Below the pieces are notes generated by a model. The model did no database searches and was not told where the DNA came from. It worked only from the letters and a program-made list of their open reading frames with translations. From positions 224,095,770 to 224,159,769 of the forward strand of contig OX465595.1 of the NCBI GenBank assembly GCA_950022295.1: a stretch of 64,000 nt of DNA, written 5' to 3'. Shown one piece after another: positions 21,560 through 33,767 of the stretch. Position numbers and translations under genes: made by a program. This DNA comes from Bromus sterilis. Its lineage: Eukaryota; Streptophyta; Magnoliopsida; Poales; Poaceae. The first letter of the stretch is position 1, and every line of letters begins with the position of its first letter.

Positions 21560-23553
21560 TTTTTTTTGAAACATTTATGACAGTAGGGGCACCCCCCATT
21601 GCCTTTATATTGAAGAGTCAAAAAGTGAGCTGTACAAGTTACATTGGAGAGGGGGGATGGGTGGAGGTGGAGAGTGGAAGGGAGGGGGGAGGGTGGGGGG
21701 GAAGGGGTCACAACTAGCAGACATAAAGCAAAGGGCTAAACAATGTTAAGGGAAGTATGAAAGCCTCTAGGTTACCCTTGGTTCTATGTTTGAGCATCTC
21801 AAAATCTTGGTAGAATCTTTGCTTCCAAGATGCCATCGAGGGCCTGACCCCTTTGAAGTGCTTGTTGTTCCTCTCTTTTCACATGCTCCAAGCTGCCACC
21901 AGGAATACTTCGATGAACATGGAGTGTGTCCACAAGTTCTTGCCATGATGTAACATGGAAAGTGGATCAGTGTCACGACCCCAGATGAGGCCTATCTTCA
22001 GCCAGCACATCTTGCTAAAGGGACAGGTGAAGAACATATGCTCAACTGTTTCCTCCGGGGGATGATCACAAAGCAGTCAACCATAGACATAATCCTGCAA
22101 CACCATATGTCTCCTTTTCAACATATTTTTGGTATTTAGTCTATCTGCAACAAGCAACCATCCGAACACCTTCCACTTGTTCGTGCATTTGGATCTCCAA
22201 ATCTAAGTAAAGGCATCATCCACCGCCACATCTCTAAAGCAGAAGGTGTAGTATTTGCTGGATGAGTAAGAACCACCCCACACACACTTACACTCGTCAT
22301 GCAAATTTTCAGAGCACTCAACCACCGTCGTCAGGTTCTGGATTTCAGTTAACTCCTCTCTGGCGCTCACAGATAGTGGTAGATAGAAGTTGTCTCCGAG
22401 AGCATTGGCTGCCAGAAGATCTTTTACAAACACATCTTCATTCTTTGCAAACGAAAAGGCCTTGGGATGGCTGTCCTTAGCAATGTCCTGCATCCAAAAA
22501 TCTTTCCAAAAAAGTGCAGTAACACCATCGCCCACTACGATCCTAGTGACACCTCTGTACTTAGGGGACAGACTCATGATGTCTTGCCACCAGAATGAAC
22601 CACGAGGCCTATCAGCATGTGGTACAGAGCACATATAGTAAGTTCTCCAGATGAGGTCTACCCACGGCATATCAGTTCGATTATAAAACTTATGCATTTG
22701 CTTTAATAGCAAGCCTTCATTTTGCACCCCAAGGTCCATGATCCCCAGGCCACCTTTCAGTTTGGGGCGGTAGATAAGATCCAAAGCTGCAAGTGAACTA
22801 TTTTTCAGCACCCCATCCTTTGTCTTTGACCATAGGCATTGTCTACGAATCTTGTCGAGGTGATCAATCCACCCCTTGGCAGCTTGATCGAGCACATCAC
22901 ATAAATCACAAGCGACGTGCCCACAGAGTTTACCAATGTCAGCTTTGATCCATAATACAGAAGAGTGGCAGAAGTGGAAAGTTTTCTCTCAAAAAAAGTG
23001 ATCAGAGGCATCATGTCGGTCATGGAAGGTCTAGTCGTACCCATGGGAAACCCTAAATACGTGAATGACATTGATCCAACCGAGCAGCCCAAGTCATCTG
23101 CGAGATCAGTCGCCTCCTTAGTCGATAGGTTAATTGGGACTAGTGTGGACTTCTGAAAATTAATGGGAAGACCGATAGAGGAATCATACGCCTGTAAAAT
23201 CGCTTTCATACAAAGCACCTGCACTCGATCAGCTGGGAGAACTACAATCGTGTCATCGGCATACTGTATTACAGGGTAATCTTCTTGGGAATTAGGGATG
23301 AGCAGATGTAAATTGCCTCTCTGAAACTCCTTATTGATCGCTGCCTGTAGCAGGTTGGCAACAAACACAAAGATGAGTGGGGAGAGCGGATCGCCTTGCC
23401 GCACTCCTCTCTTGCATTAGAACTGCCGTCCCGGAGTCCCATTGAGCAACATCGAAGATCGTGCCGATGCAAACAACGTTTCCATCCAACCCAGCCACCT
23501 GCCAGGGAACCCCATAGCCCGCATAAGCATAGCATGAGTGTTATCGATGTCAT
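21560..23553 (-). mobile_element. 5'-truncated LINE (L1-type non-LTR retrotransposon)
   Basis: The minus strand carries the C-terminal half of an L1-type ORF2, followed by a 3' UTR and a short poly(A) (the T8 at 21560-21567). RT coding begins near 23550 in the palm domain, so the endonuclease and ORF1 are missing, as is usual after incomplete target-primed reverse transcription. Left flank 21546-21559 (gcatatcatgagtg) and 23527-23540 match at 13 of 14 positions. They could be the TSD, but the right copy overlaps RT-like coding, so this is uncertain. Confidence 0.85.
21780..23553 (-). pseudogene. L1-type ORF2 reverse transcriptase fragment with C-terminal zf-RVT region
   Basis: Visible motifs in order: the block ending RQGDPLSPLIFVF (about 23405-23365), the catalytic YADD motif (about 23260), the FTYLGFPMG block (about 23060), the thumb/connection region, and the zf-RVT-type C-terminus with WKDFWMQD and Cys/His motifs (about 22500-21900). 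A stop sits just before the RQGDPLSP block, there are frameshifts near 22850 and 22200, and further stops lie downstream. It would copy LINE RNA at a nicked target; this copy cannot. Grass L1 elements of this type are common near genes. Confidence 0.85.
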
Positions 23554-23929
23554 ATAACTATAAGGCAGACAAGGAGGTAGCTTGAATATCATATGGAGAG
23601 AAGATATGTAATGTGCCCATGACTAGAGTGCTACCATTGTGTAACATCAATTCATATCGCGATGGTTTAGTCCTTCCAATGTCATGAGAATGGTAAGTAT
23701 GTGTGAGAAGTAAAGATAAGCACATGCAACATGAAAGGGTGCCCACATGATCAAAGCATCTAGAATTTTGGTGTAATAGGAGGGATGACAAGACATATGC
23801 ATACCATGGCTCAAAAGTGAGGAATGAAGATTGATCCAAGTCATGTATGGAGAGCATGGTAGATGCACCAAAATATTGAGGAAGATAAACATGCAATGTT
23901 CGTATGGGCCAAGTTTTAATGTTTCTACC
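23554..23929. other. Unassigned DNA between LINE and element B
   Basis: About 375 bp of AT-rich sequence. Short minus-strand open frames have no recognisable domain. Confidence 0.5.
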
Positions 23930-25213
23930 TGACGATGATTGGCCTCAAAAAATCCCATGGTTAGGAACCCTGGGTTTAATCGTAAAGGAAGGAGTGCGAG
24001 GTCGGTGATTCGTTGGCTAGCAGGAGACAGAGATTTACCCAGGTTCAGGGCCCTAGATAGGTAAAACCCTACTTCCTGCTCGATGTATTATATGATGGAT
24101 GCGATTACATTGAAGGCTTCGGCGAGATTGCTCTAGCCAAAGGTGTTGCGATGATTATTGATCTTCCTAGACGTCCCCTGTCCTAGCCTTTATATTATTA
24201 TATACAAGGCCAGGTCTCAAGGAGTTCCTCTAGGTTTACAAGGAGAGTTTCCTATTCTATCTATACTTAGCCTCCAAGTCTTCGACTCCATGTCGGTTTG
24301 GGACTCCATGTCGGCGTGGTCGTCGGTGCTTCGGGTGGATCGATCTTGGGCTCCCCGAAGCCTTCTGTGGGCCGCCAGCTGTGACACGCACCAGGTACCC
24401 TCACGATGAGGAGTTATGGAGGTATCCCCTCTTCAGTAGCCCCCGAGTACCTGGGGGACTCGAAGAGTCGCGGAGGGACTCCAATTTGTGTCAGCTGCCG
24501 TAGTCGTGTCACTTTTTATGAATTGCATGATGTTTGTATAATGTATTTTTTAAGTTTTGAGAGGGATGCTAAACTAAAGGGCCCGAGTACCCGACTGATC
24601 GAGTCCCAGTGAATTGCGCTAGCGGCGAATACCACGGTATCCCAATCAAGCTTGAGTCCCCCGACATGAACTTAGCGAAACTGGTGTATAGTAAGGTCCA
24701 GGCTGTTGAGGGCTTACAAGATCAATACCGTCAGTTAACTGCTATATCGAGCCAACACGTCCGTCATGATTTTCCTATCATACACTCGGGTATGGAAACA
24801 AATGGGACTGAAGTCGGGCTGTGGAAAGTCCTAGCCCGGCCGATAGTTCAGCGGGGTCTTACCTACACGTGAGTGCACGTGGCTTCTGGGGTGCATTAGT
24901 ATCGCAGCCTAGGTCTGAAACAAGGGCAAGTGCCATATATATTGCGTCCACTCGGTAAATAATCGAGTGAACTCTTAGTATGAATTATCGCCCGATGAAG
25001 ATTCAAGTAGTCACTCGACGATTCGATCAGTCGACCATTAGAGTTTTCTTGTTTTTATCTTTTTGTGAGTAAGTACTCCATCGCTTGTTTTAGAGGCGAG
25101 CGAGCACTCAAGCCGTAATGAGGTGTGTTTGCTGAAGACGTCGAGGCAAGTGAGTACTCAAGCCTTTATAAGGTGCTTCATTTCGCCTTCACTTATTTAG
25201 GAGTGACAAGGCA
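23930..25213 (-). repeat. 3' LTR of element B
   Basis: This is 1284 bp, starting TGCCTTGTC after the CTCCCATCGGGAG motif and ending CGTCA. A TATA region at about 24189-24205 (minus strand) precedes the R/U5 region shared with element A. Confidence 0.6.
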
Positions 25214-25665
25214 CTCCCGATGGGAGTTTATTTGATGAAATCAAATCAAAGAAAAGGTAAGTGAAGAGATAAGCTGTAAAAGAAAAATCATAGAAAGATG
25301 CCCTTTTGCTTCTGCGTCTGTGTAGAATTGTGCTGTCCAATCTGCGCTACTTGGATGGGATATATATGATGGTGCTTTGCGATGCTGATAACGTTCCGTG
25401 ACATCTGTGGTCTGGCCTGATCTGTTACATCGTTTTTGTGTGACGATGACTCTTTGATTTGCGTGCGTGTTGGATGTCACGCTCAGCTGCACCTTTTGGA
25501 TTCCCAAGAGTAGTTTGAATGCTCTGCTTTTACTGCCATATTGATCGGCGGAGAATATGCATGCCACATTTTGTATTGGAATCTGAAGCATACCTTTGTA
25601 ATTATGGAGATCTCGCTTCTTCCCCTTTCGCGTGTGGGAATGACGTGTGCGCCCTTGCAGGGGTG

Positions 25666-25673
25666 TATATATA
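25666..25673 (+). promoter_or_regulatory. TATA box of B3-like frame, copy B
   Basis: TATATATA lies 73 bp before the ATG at 25746, in the context GGGGTGTATATATAGGTGG. Copy A has the equivalent site 75 bp before its ATG. Confidence 0.65.
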
Positions 25674-25745
25674 GGTGGGTAGTTTTTTTCTTTTTGTCAT
25701 CCATCTTCTTCTTTCTCCCATCTCCTATTCTTTTAGCTAGCTTCC

Positions 25746-26296
25746 ATGGCCTCCAAACATCGTGCCCGTGGAGTTGACGGAGTTGTTGCGACGCATGGTG
25801 TTGCCAGCCGTGGACGTGGCTCTATCGGTCATGGTCGTCATGGCCGTGGTGCGCGTATGCCTCGCGCCTCTCGTAGTTGCCGAAGGCGCGACGGATCTTC
25901 AAGGGCTTCTCCAGCCGTGGATGTGGACGAGGGTTTCTATGCCCACGACTTTGTTCTTTACATTCGCAGCCATATTTCTAGTTGGATTCTTCTTCCATCT
26001 TTCTTTGTTGTCCATGTATCTGAGCTGAACTTTGACAGTCTATAGCTCCGCCTCCAGGGCTACCCATATTGCCCGTTATGGGTTATGATCCATGTGGAGA
26101 GTTCATCCTTTGTTTTCTTGGAGTCTGGTTGGAGGGTGTTTGCCCGCCAGTTTAATCTGTGCAAGGGTGACAGCCTCTATTTCCGGTTCGATGGAGAGGA
26201 AACCCTCTCTGTTAGGGCCTTTGACTCTGAGGTAATCGGTTGGAACCTTGCCGGGAGAGCTCAAGCCACAACGACTCTGGAGGCGCGGGTGGTGCT
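25746..26296 (+). pseudogene. B3-like DNA-binding domain reading frame, copy B, with one stop and 3' cut
   Basis: The frame starts MASKHRARG with a Gly/Arg-rich N-terminus, then a domain around residues 60-180. B3-like features include the strand GYPYCPLWV, the motif GWRVF, the GD motif (NLCKGDSLYFRFDG) and a final strand LSVRAFDSE. One in-frame TAG at 26043-26045 lies within the domain; the frame is otherwise open up to the Copia insertion at 26297. It is preceded by its own TATA box and runs antisense to the LTR of its element. Plant B3 domains (ARF, LAV, RAV, REM) read DNA major grooves. A captured or element-derived DNA-binding protein is possible, but binding and expression are unknown. 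Confidence 0.65.
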
Positions 26297-27817
26297 TGAA
26301 AGGATCGAGATAGACCTAGAGGGGGGGTGAATAGGTCTTATTACCAAATTTTAACACTACTTAGCAATTTTAGGAAATAATGCGAAAGATAAAGGTGTGC
26401 CTAACAATTGCAAGGTTTACATAGCTATGACAAGATAAACAATAAGCACAATATACTAAAGCAAGTGAGGGGCAAATAATACGGTAGTACAAGTAATAAG
26501 GGGAAAGAGTAGGGATAACCGAATGACGCGAAGACAACGATGTATCCCGATGTTCACTTCCTTGGAGGGAAGCTACTCACCGTTCGGAGAGAGTGGATGA
26601 AACCACGAAGGCTCACTCTATTCCCCTTGAGATATCACCACGAAGGCGATTCCCAACCACTATCGGTTGACCTTAAAGGTGGTCACCAAACCCTCACAAA
26701 CTCAATGGGGGTAATCACAATGGCCGATTCCTCTCCGAAGAACTCCTACCCGCCTAGGAGTCTCCAACCTCCAGAGTAACAAGATCAATGGGGAAAAGCT
26801 CAATTCTTGCTCAAATCATGATTTGCTTTGGTCGGAAGATGGGGAAGGGACGGATCTATCACGTGGTGAAAGATCCGACAAGAACTCTCACAAATCTCTC
26901 CGGGATATTGGATTTAGTGTAGGACAAAGGGGAGAGGGAGCACTTGGTGTTCTTGAGTGAAATGAATGAAGTGTTCAACCCTAACCCTAAGTGGGTAGGG
27001 GGTATATATAGGTGCTCAAGAAAACTAGCCGTTTTGAGCTGTCTGGTATGCTCTGGACGTCCGGGACTTAAGTCAGACGGTCCGGGCTATGCCCGGACGG
27101 TCCGACCTGAGATCCGGATGGTCCGGCAAGACAGCACAGGCCCTACATGTGTGTGATGGCTGACGGTCCGGCACCTAACCCAGACGATCCGGAAGGTTGC
27201 GCACCCTCTGGTCCTGGGAGCATAATTATTCGGACGGTCCAGGGTCCAGCTCGGACGGTCCGACCTGACATCCGGATGATTGTGCACCCTCTGGTCCTGG
27301 GCGCATAATTATTCAGACGGTTCGGGGTCCATCTCGGACGGTCCGACCTAACACCCGGACGGTCCGGAGAATTATGCACCTTCGGGTGTCTAGGTATGTA
27401 ATTATTCGGACGTCCTGGGGCCGTGGCCGGACGGTCCGACATAGGCAGTGAGAGCTCAAATTGAAGTGTTTTGAAAACCCTACACAACTATATTGATTTT
27501 CCTTAGATGTAAGAAGGACTGTTTTATATGTTGAAGTTTTACTGATTTGATCAAGACTGAACTCAACCTTATGATCCCCTCTTAATAGTGCGGGGATCCC
27601 TATGACTCAAGATGTAATAGTAAAGAAGACTTAGCGTCATCTTCCGTCATTGTGTCGAATTCTTGAGTGCGGTCGAGGCTCAGCATATGATCCCTACACG
27701 ATGATGTCAAGAGAACTAACCAACTTCCTGTGTGTCACTTAACAAACATAGTTAGTCCCCTATATGTATATTGTCATCAATCAACAAAATATGCTTAAGG
27801 GCATGATTGCATTTTCA
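26297..27817 (-). repeat. 3' LTR of the Copia element
   Basis: The boundaries are TGAAAATGCAATC...GATCCTTTCA on the minus strand (1521 bp). A cluster of CGGAC-GTCCG palindromes (27050-27440) lies directly upstream of a TATA box CCTATATATACCCC (about 27001-27014). That is followed by a telomere-like TTAGGGTTAGGGTTG (about 26978-26992). Confidence 0.8.
27050..27440. repeat. Cluster of GGACGGTCCG palindromes in the Copia LTR
   Basis: At least eight GACGGTCC cores, mostly within CGGACGGTCCG(A/G), plus degenerate copies and longer direct repeats (for example CCCTCTGGTCCTGGG twice). All lie on the upstream side of the LTR TATA box. Confidence 0.85.
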
Positions 27818-27836
27818 ATCTCCCCCTTTTTGGTAG
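27818..27836 (-). other. Polypurine tract of the Copia element
   Basis: The minus strand reads CTACCAAAAAGGGGGAGAT, ending exactly at the LTR start TGAAAATG. Confidence 0.85.
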
Positions 27837-29307
27837 TTGATGACAATACACATATAGCTCTCAAAGGAACGACAATTACAATTTTGGAGAGCATTTTCAT
27901 TTTAACGAGGGAGACTCCCCCTCAACATGTGCATGTTGGTTTTTAGACATTTAAGCAAGACACATGTTAGGGATGCTCCCCCATGATCATATAACCAATA
28001 AGATGTATATGAGAAGGCACATTAGTTATAGGACACAATACCACATAAGAGAGAACAATCGAAAGATAACACATAGTTTGATACATAATACATGTCTGCC
28101 ACACAACATACGATATAGCTAATACGAGCAAACACGAGCGCAAATGAACTAGCTACTAGCACCCCTAGATAAAGTTCTCCCCCTTTGTCAACAAGTAAAA
28201 AAAAGGGGCACACGGAGCTACGCCTCATCATCCTGATCGGGCACCACGTCCGGGAAGAAGTTAGCAAAGTCCTCCGCGGATGGGAAGCCATAGTCCTGCG
28301 GCTGAGGGGATGATGGAAGCTGCTCATCATCACTGACTGGACTGCCAGGGCGAGTCCGAAGACGGGCCTTGAGAGCATTGGCCTTCGTGATGCGCCCGGT
28401 CTCAAGATGATGGATGTCCTTGGTGTTTGACTTGCACAAATTAAAAATTGCTTTCTGAGATTTACCCAAGAAGTGCGCAATCGTCTTGAATGGCTCGGCC
28501 ATCGATGGGCGCGGAGGAGGTGCTATAGAGCTGGAGGCACCCGCAGCAGAGTGAGGCACAGGCCCACAAGTGTCCAGATATGATCCCTTCTTCAGGATCC
28601 ACTCTTGGTGAACGTCAGCCTTTTGAATAAGAGTGGCAAAGTGTGCATCAATCTCCCTCTGGATATAAGGAGCTAGAGGGAAGTGGCCCTGCTTCTGAAT
28701 AGAGAAAATACACACCTCATGCTACAGAAAGTTGGCCACATCAACCGCAGGGTTCACTTGCTTGAACTCGAAGCGGTCATATGTGAGAGATGAGCGAGCC
28801 ATGAGATTGATAGCATAGGAGCGACCATGGCCTTGTCGCCATGCTTGGGCACAATCGTCTAAAGGAGGCATAAGTACAGCTGACGATACCTCGACAAAAA
28901 CATGGATGAGTTGTTGACATCTTGATTGTTCCCCGGAGTGATGTTCCGAGGAGCCATAAGACAACCCATGCAGTCCATGATTGGTGCCGAGAGAAACTCG
29001 GTGTGCTCACTGTGAATCATGAAGAGGTTCTCGGACCGAGTAGGCATCCCGAGCGCCGCACACCACTGGTCATATGTAATAGTGATCGTCTGGTGGTGAG
29101 TCTTCCAGGTAAGAGTGGCATCATTTCCAGTGATGGCATCGCCTTCGAAGAAACATGTAGCATAGAACTGGAGAATAGCTGCATGGCTCCAGTCGCATCG
29201 AAGAGTCAATGCATGACGAAGACCCATGGCATCCACAAGACGAATGAGGTCAGCAAATGTGTCAGGACGGCGCTCGAAATATTCCATGTTGATAAACTTC
29301 TGGGGTG

Positions 29308-29312
29308 TCGTG
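29308..29312. repeat. Target-site duplication TCGTG (left) of nested Gypsy element 2
   Basis: This matches 36401-36405 exactly and abuts the LTR start. Confidence 0.95.
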
Positions 29313-30929
29313 TGATTGCTTCTCGCCCTTTGTTGGTTACCCCAAGTGGAAGGTGGAGATGTAGCGCAGCAGCAAGTTTCCCTCGGTGAAGATACCAAGG
29401 TTTGTCTCCAGTAGGACTCTGGAGATGATAATTAGGTGTCAGCGGCGCAACTGACGTGGACCTGCACACAGACACAGATAACTTTGTTCCCAACGAAGTT
29501 CAGAGAGGTTGTCAATCTCTTTGGTCTTGTTGTTCGCAAAGGGTAAAACGCAAGGGATAATGATAAAAAATAAAAGCAGTAAAGTAAATATAGTGTGGAA
29601 ATAATAATAAGGATATGGACCGGGATACGTGATGTTCACTAGTGATGTCTCTCTCCCAAAAGACGATAAAACTTCTATGCGAAGTAAACAAATTACAGAA
29701 GGGCAATTGACAGGATTATAAACGCACCGCAATGCTAACTATGCTACAAAAGAAAGGAAGAGGCTCAAAAGCACGGGAAGTACGCCAAAATAAGTAGACC
29801 GTAATCTAACTTCATCTACTACTAATCATCAAACTTGAGATATCTATCCAGAACATCTCGCTGGTATCAAGTTGCGAGCCCCACCCAAAGTGTAAACCCA
29901 AAGCAACAGACAACTGCATTAAAAAGAACTCTGCGTAAAGTAAACAATCCTTGTAACCGCGGTTACAAGCACCGTTGTTTGCCCCCTTGTGGCAACAGCA
30001 CATCCCGTAGACTCATGTTTCTGTCACTCAAGCATGTCATCGGGGGGCATGAACCCACAATCCAGCACAACGTTTCCTCTTGGAGTCACTATCTACTACT
30101 TGGCCAAAGCAATAAACAGCAACGGAGAACAGGCAAGAATTACTTAGGAACAAAAATATAAGAGATAAAAACCAAATATATTACTCTATCACAATCTGAA
30201 CATAATCTCATAATCCATCAGATCCCATCAAACTCAGCATAGCAATAGAAGAAATATTACAAAAGTGCCTCGATCGTGTAGGGCAGCTCACGAGGTCTAA
30301 ACAATGAATATCAAAGAGGGGAGGAGAACATCACATAGCTACTGATCACAGACCCATGGTCCAAGGAAAACTACTCACGAGACATCCGGGGAGCATCCAT
30401 GGTGGAGAGGAGACTCCCGGAGGTCAATCCTCCCTCCGGCAGGGTGCCGGGAAGAGGTCTTCTGGTGCTCCCGATCTCGGAAGCGTGGCGGCGGCGGAAC
30501 AGAGGCGAGTTTGCGGAATAGGGTTCTTCTTCTGGAGTTTTCCCGTGACGGAGAATAAATAGGAGAAGGGGGCAGCCAGAGGTGGACCAGGGGCCCCAGG
30601 CGTCCCCCTGGCGCGGCCAGGGGTGGGGCCGCGCCGGGTGGCCGCCTGGGCCCCCCTGGCTCCCCTCTGGCCCCTCTCGGGTCCTTCGCGAAGCTTCCGT
30701 CACGCTGATTTTTTATCTGAATTTTCCCGAATTTTTCTGGCACTTTTTATATGGGGGAAAACTGAAATAGAAAAACAGCAGAAAACAGGAACTGGCACTG
30801 GGGTGCACTGAGTTAATAGGTTAGTCCAAATATGATAAAAAATGTATGAAAGTGTATCTAGATCATAGCAATATCACACAAAACATGCATGGAGCAAGCA
30901 GAAATTATAGATACGTTTTGGACGTAGCA
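29313..30929 (-). repeat. 3' LTR of Gypsy element 2
   Basis: TG...CA ends, aligned with 34783-36400. It contains a perfect GC stem (GGCGCGGCC/GGCCGCGCC, about 30610-30635) upstream (minus strand) of a TATA-like CCTATTTATTCTC (30551-30563). Confidence 0.93.
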
Positions 30930-30944
30930 ACATCCCCAAGCTTA
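30930..30944 (-). other. Polypurine tract of Gypsy element 2
   Basis: The minus strand reads TAAGCTTGGGGATGT, ending at the LTR start. Confidence 0.9.
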
Positions 30945-33767
30945 ATTCCTGCTCGTCCTCGAGTAGGTAAATGATAATAACATAATTTCTGTGATGACAT
31001 GCTAGCAACCATATAAGAACTTTGAAAAGTAAAGCAATCAAGGTTAGAAATTCAATTCAACTCATAACATGCAAGAGTCTATATTAGCATTGAAACAAGT
31101 AACAAAAGAACAATAGGTGCAAGAGCTCTCGCTGTCCGTGACTCGAATGTCTCCAAATGGTGTTTGCGTGCAAGAAGGGGGATAGGGAATACGAGAAAAA
31201 GTAATTTTTTGTGTTGAGAACTCAATCTACTAAAGTTTCACACTTGGTCTTCTTTGGAATCTTATCTTGACTTGTCCCCAGACCACTAGCCAGGTACAAG
31301 TCAATTTGATCCACTCCTTTTCGATATTTTGAGCACTCATGCAATGGATGAGCATAAGCACGAGAGTTGACACTTAGGATGGCAAAGAGAGAAATGCGGA
31401 GGAGGAAGACAAAAAGGATGAGAAATGATCACATCAATGAGGACAACCATAGGAAAGAGATACCAAATGATAGATATGATGTGAGGAGTAGGGATTGCCA
31501 TGCAACGGATGCACATACGAGCTACGAAGCTCTCCAATGGAACTAGTGGGGGTGCATCTAACTTGATCACTCATGAAGACCTAGAGCTCGTTTGAGGAGG
31601 CTCATCCTTGGAATATGCAAGCCAAGTTCTAAAGTGTGAAGGTCCCCACATAGCTATATGCATGAAGATCATCTCTATGGAATACGAGGATATATAGGGA
31701 GTACTAGTGTCGATCTCTCAAAAGGATAGTAGTGTTGCCCCTTTCTATCTTTTTATTTCTTTTTTTTCTTTTTTTCTATTTTTTTCTATTTTTTTGGTGG
31801 CCTCAATGGCTCTTTCTATTTAACTCTCATTTGTCCTCTTTGGGATCTTTTAATGTGTCCACTTTGGGATCTTTTCCTCACTTAAGGGCAACACTCTATT
31901 TTACAAGAAGGTAAAGGAGATCTTTCACACTTTACAAGGTACTCAAAATCATAAAGAAGATGTAACTAACATGAAGTATGCAATGTATGCCGCTACCAGT
32001 GTAGCAAGAACATGTATGACATGAAGATCAAGTCATGAAGAGGTGGAAGTTGCATGGCAATGTAACTCGGAAAGGCTATGGAAATGCCTTGATAGGTAGG
32101 TATGGTGGCTGTTTTGAGGAAAGATATAAGGAGGTTTATGATGACAGAGCGTATCATGCCAAGGATTTGGAAGTACCGGCGAAGGTGGACACCAACTATC
32201 GGAGTGAGAAGAAGGCAATGCACGGCACGGGAGAGGCTAGCAAAATATGGGGAGGTGGAAGTGTCAACTTTCAATACTTACATTAGTCCGAAGAACTCAT
32301 GCACTTATTATCAGTAACTCTCAATCTAATAAGGAGGTTCACAAAGAGACAAGTACCCTGAGGAGGAGTGTATGGGGGTTTGGTTATCCTTGCGCATCCT
32401 CGAATCATGGTACGTGAGTGTACTCTAATATTCGATCCCTCCAAAAATTAGTGATCCATCTAGTAGCTAGAGTTCTCAACTAGTTTTGTAGGTTTTGAAA
32501 ATAAACACGGATTGCCCAAAATACGACACCTATCACTAATAGGCTAGAGCTCTTGACACCAAAAGTTCAAACATTACTCACATCAATACCTCAAAACCAT
32601 TGCAAGTTACTACTAAAATTAAATAGCAACCTCAATTACCTACTTTCAAGACAAGACACAACTCAGTGCAACAACCAACTCTCTTAACAAGATAAACATG
32701 AAAACTAAAAAGAGTTCCAGCAATAAACTAAACAAAATCCAAGGCTCTTGCTAAAGACAAACTAAGACTAAAACTAAACATGGCAGTAGCTATGAAAAGA
32801 TAAAGAACACAACAAAAAGATAAGCAGGAAAAATCCTATGATGTGTTCTAGATTTTGAAAGTGGAGCGTGTTTCTCTCCCACACAAAGTAAGAAGGGATC
32901 TAACTTGTTATGAACAGCAAGCAAAGCTAAAGAAAACTAAAAACAAAACCTAAGAGCGAGACACTCCAAGCATAGCACATAACGCATGAAGTGATAAAAA
33001 TATAGTGAGACGAAGGACGAACTGATGATTGTTGATGGAGAAGGGGATGCACGGGGGCATCCCCAAGCTTAGACGCTTGAGTCTCCTTGAATATTTATTG
33101 GGGATGCATGGGGGCATCCCCAAGCTTGAGCGCTTGACACTCCTGGATCTTCTTTCATCATCATCTTTCACACACTTTAAAACTCCCTTCATACATAACT
33201 CATCATAAGCTGATTAGAGAGGTTAGTACCCTTAATAAAATAATTTTTCCCCACTGGATATAAAGATATTCTTGAAGAGCTACTGTTTCTCAAGAGTGCC
33301 AAAAAGTTTTTGCAAAGAAAAAGCAAGCTCAAGGTTTGCAAAAGTTAGGAGAGACAAAACGTGGCAGAATCTGTGAAAAACAGAACAACAGGTAGTAAAG
33401 AATTTTTTAGGGGCACTTCTGCAAAGCAAATAAAAAAAATCAGAACATACGGAAGTTTTGTAATTGTATAGAGCATGCTGTGTAAAAAATTCAGCTCAAA
33501 AAGATGAACTGAGTTTTTTCTGGAATTTTTCTGGTCACGAGGACAGAATCTGTTTTCTGGAAAGCATGTCACAACTTTTACTTCCCTTGCCGTAAGAGGC
33601 TATAACTTGGCACATAGTTGAAAAATAAAGATACAATGATGTTGCTAGAGTAGTAACAATCATCAAGACACAACAAAAGCAAAAAGGAAAAACCTAAATT
33701 CGTTGCGGGCTGCCTCCCGAAAGCGCTTCTTTAAAGCCATTAGCTAGGCATAATGCAAAAAGAAGAA
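30945..33767 (-). other. Non-coding interior of Gypsy element 2
   Basis: It holds a long pyrimidine run on the + strand (31737-31798; purine-rich on the element's own strand) and two PPT-like hairpins (33043-33127). No domain-bearing frame was found. It is homologous to 42421-45310. Confidence 0.7.
33043..33127 (-). repeat. Two hairpins carrying internal copies of the polypurine tract
   Basis: GGGGATGC/GCATCCCC stems at 33043-33064 and 33100-33121 are each followed by AAGCTT. CATCCCCAAGCTTA (33058-33071) is identical to the PPT at 30931-30944. The second copy differs only at its last base. Confidence 0.8.

Larger units (their letters stand above)
23930..26296 (-). mobile_element. LTR retrotransposon B, 3' part with antisense B3-like frame
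   Basis: This is the second copy of the element type seen at 1793-18787, in opposite orientation. On the minus strand the order is the antisense B3-like frame, a spacer with TATA, CTCCCATCGGGAG, then the LTR ending CGTCA at 23930. It is cut on the right at 26296 by the Copia LTR. The flank outside the LTR (23925-23929, ctacc) would be its TSD; the other copy is not in view. Confidence 0.65.

Noticed and set aside
21546..23540. A firm 14-bp LINE target-site duplication
   Set aside because: The flanks match 13 of 14, but the right copy overlaps sequence that still resembles RT coding, so it is kept only as a candidate.
27050..27440. DRE/CRT cold-response elements in the Copia LTR
   Set aside because: The repeated motif reads TCCGAC, while DRE/CRT needs A or G before CCGAC; the palindrome explanation fits better.
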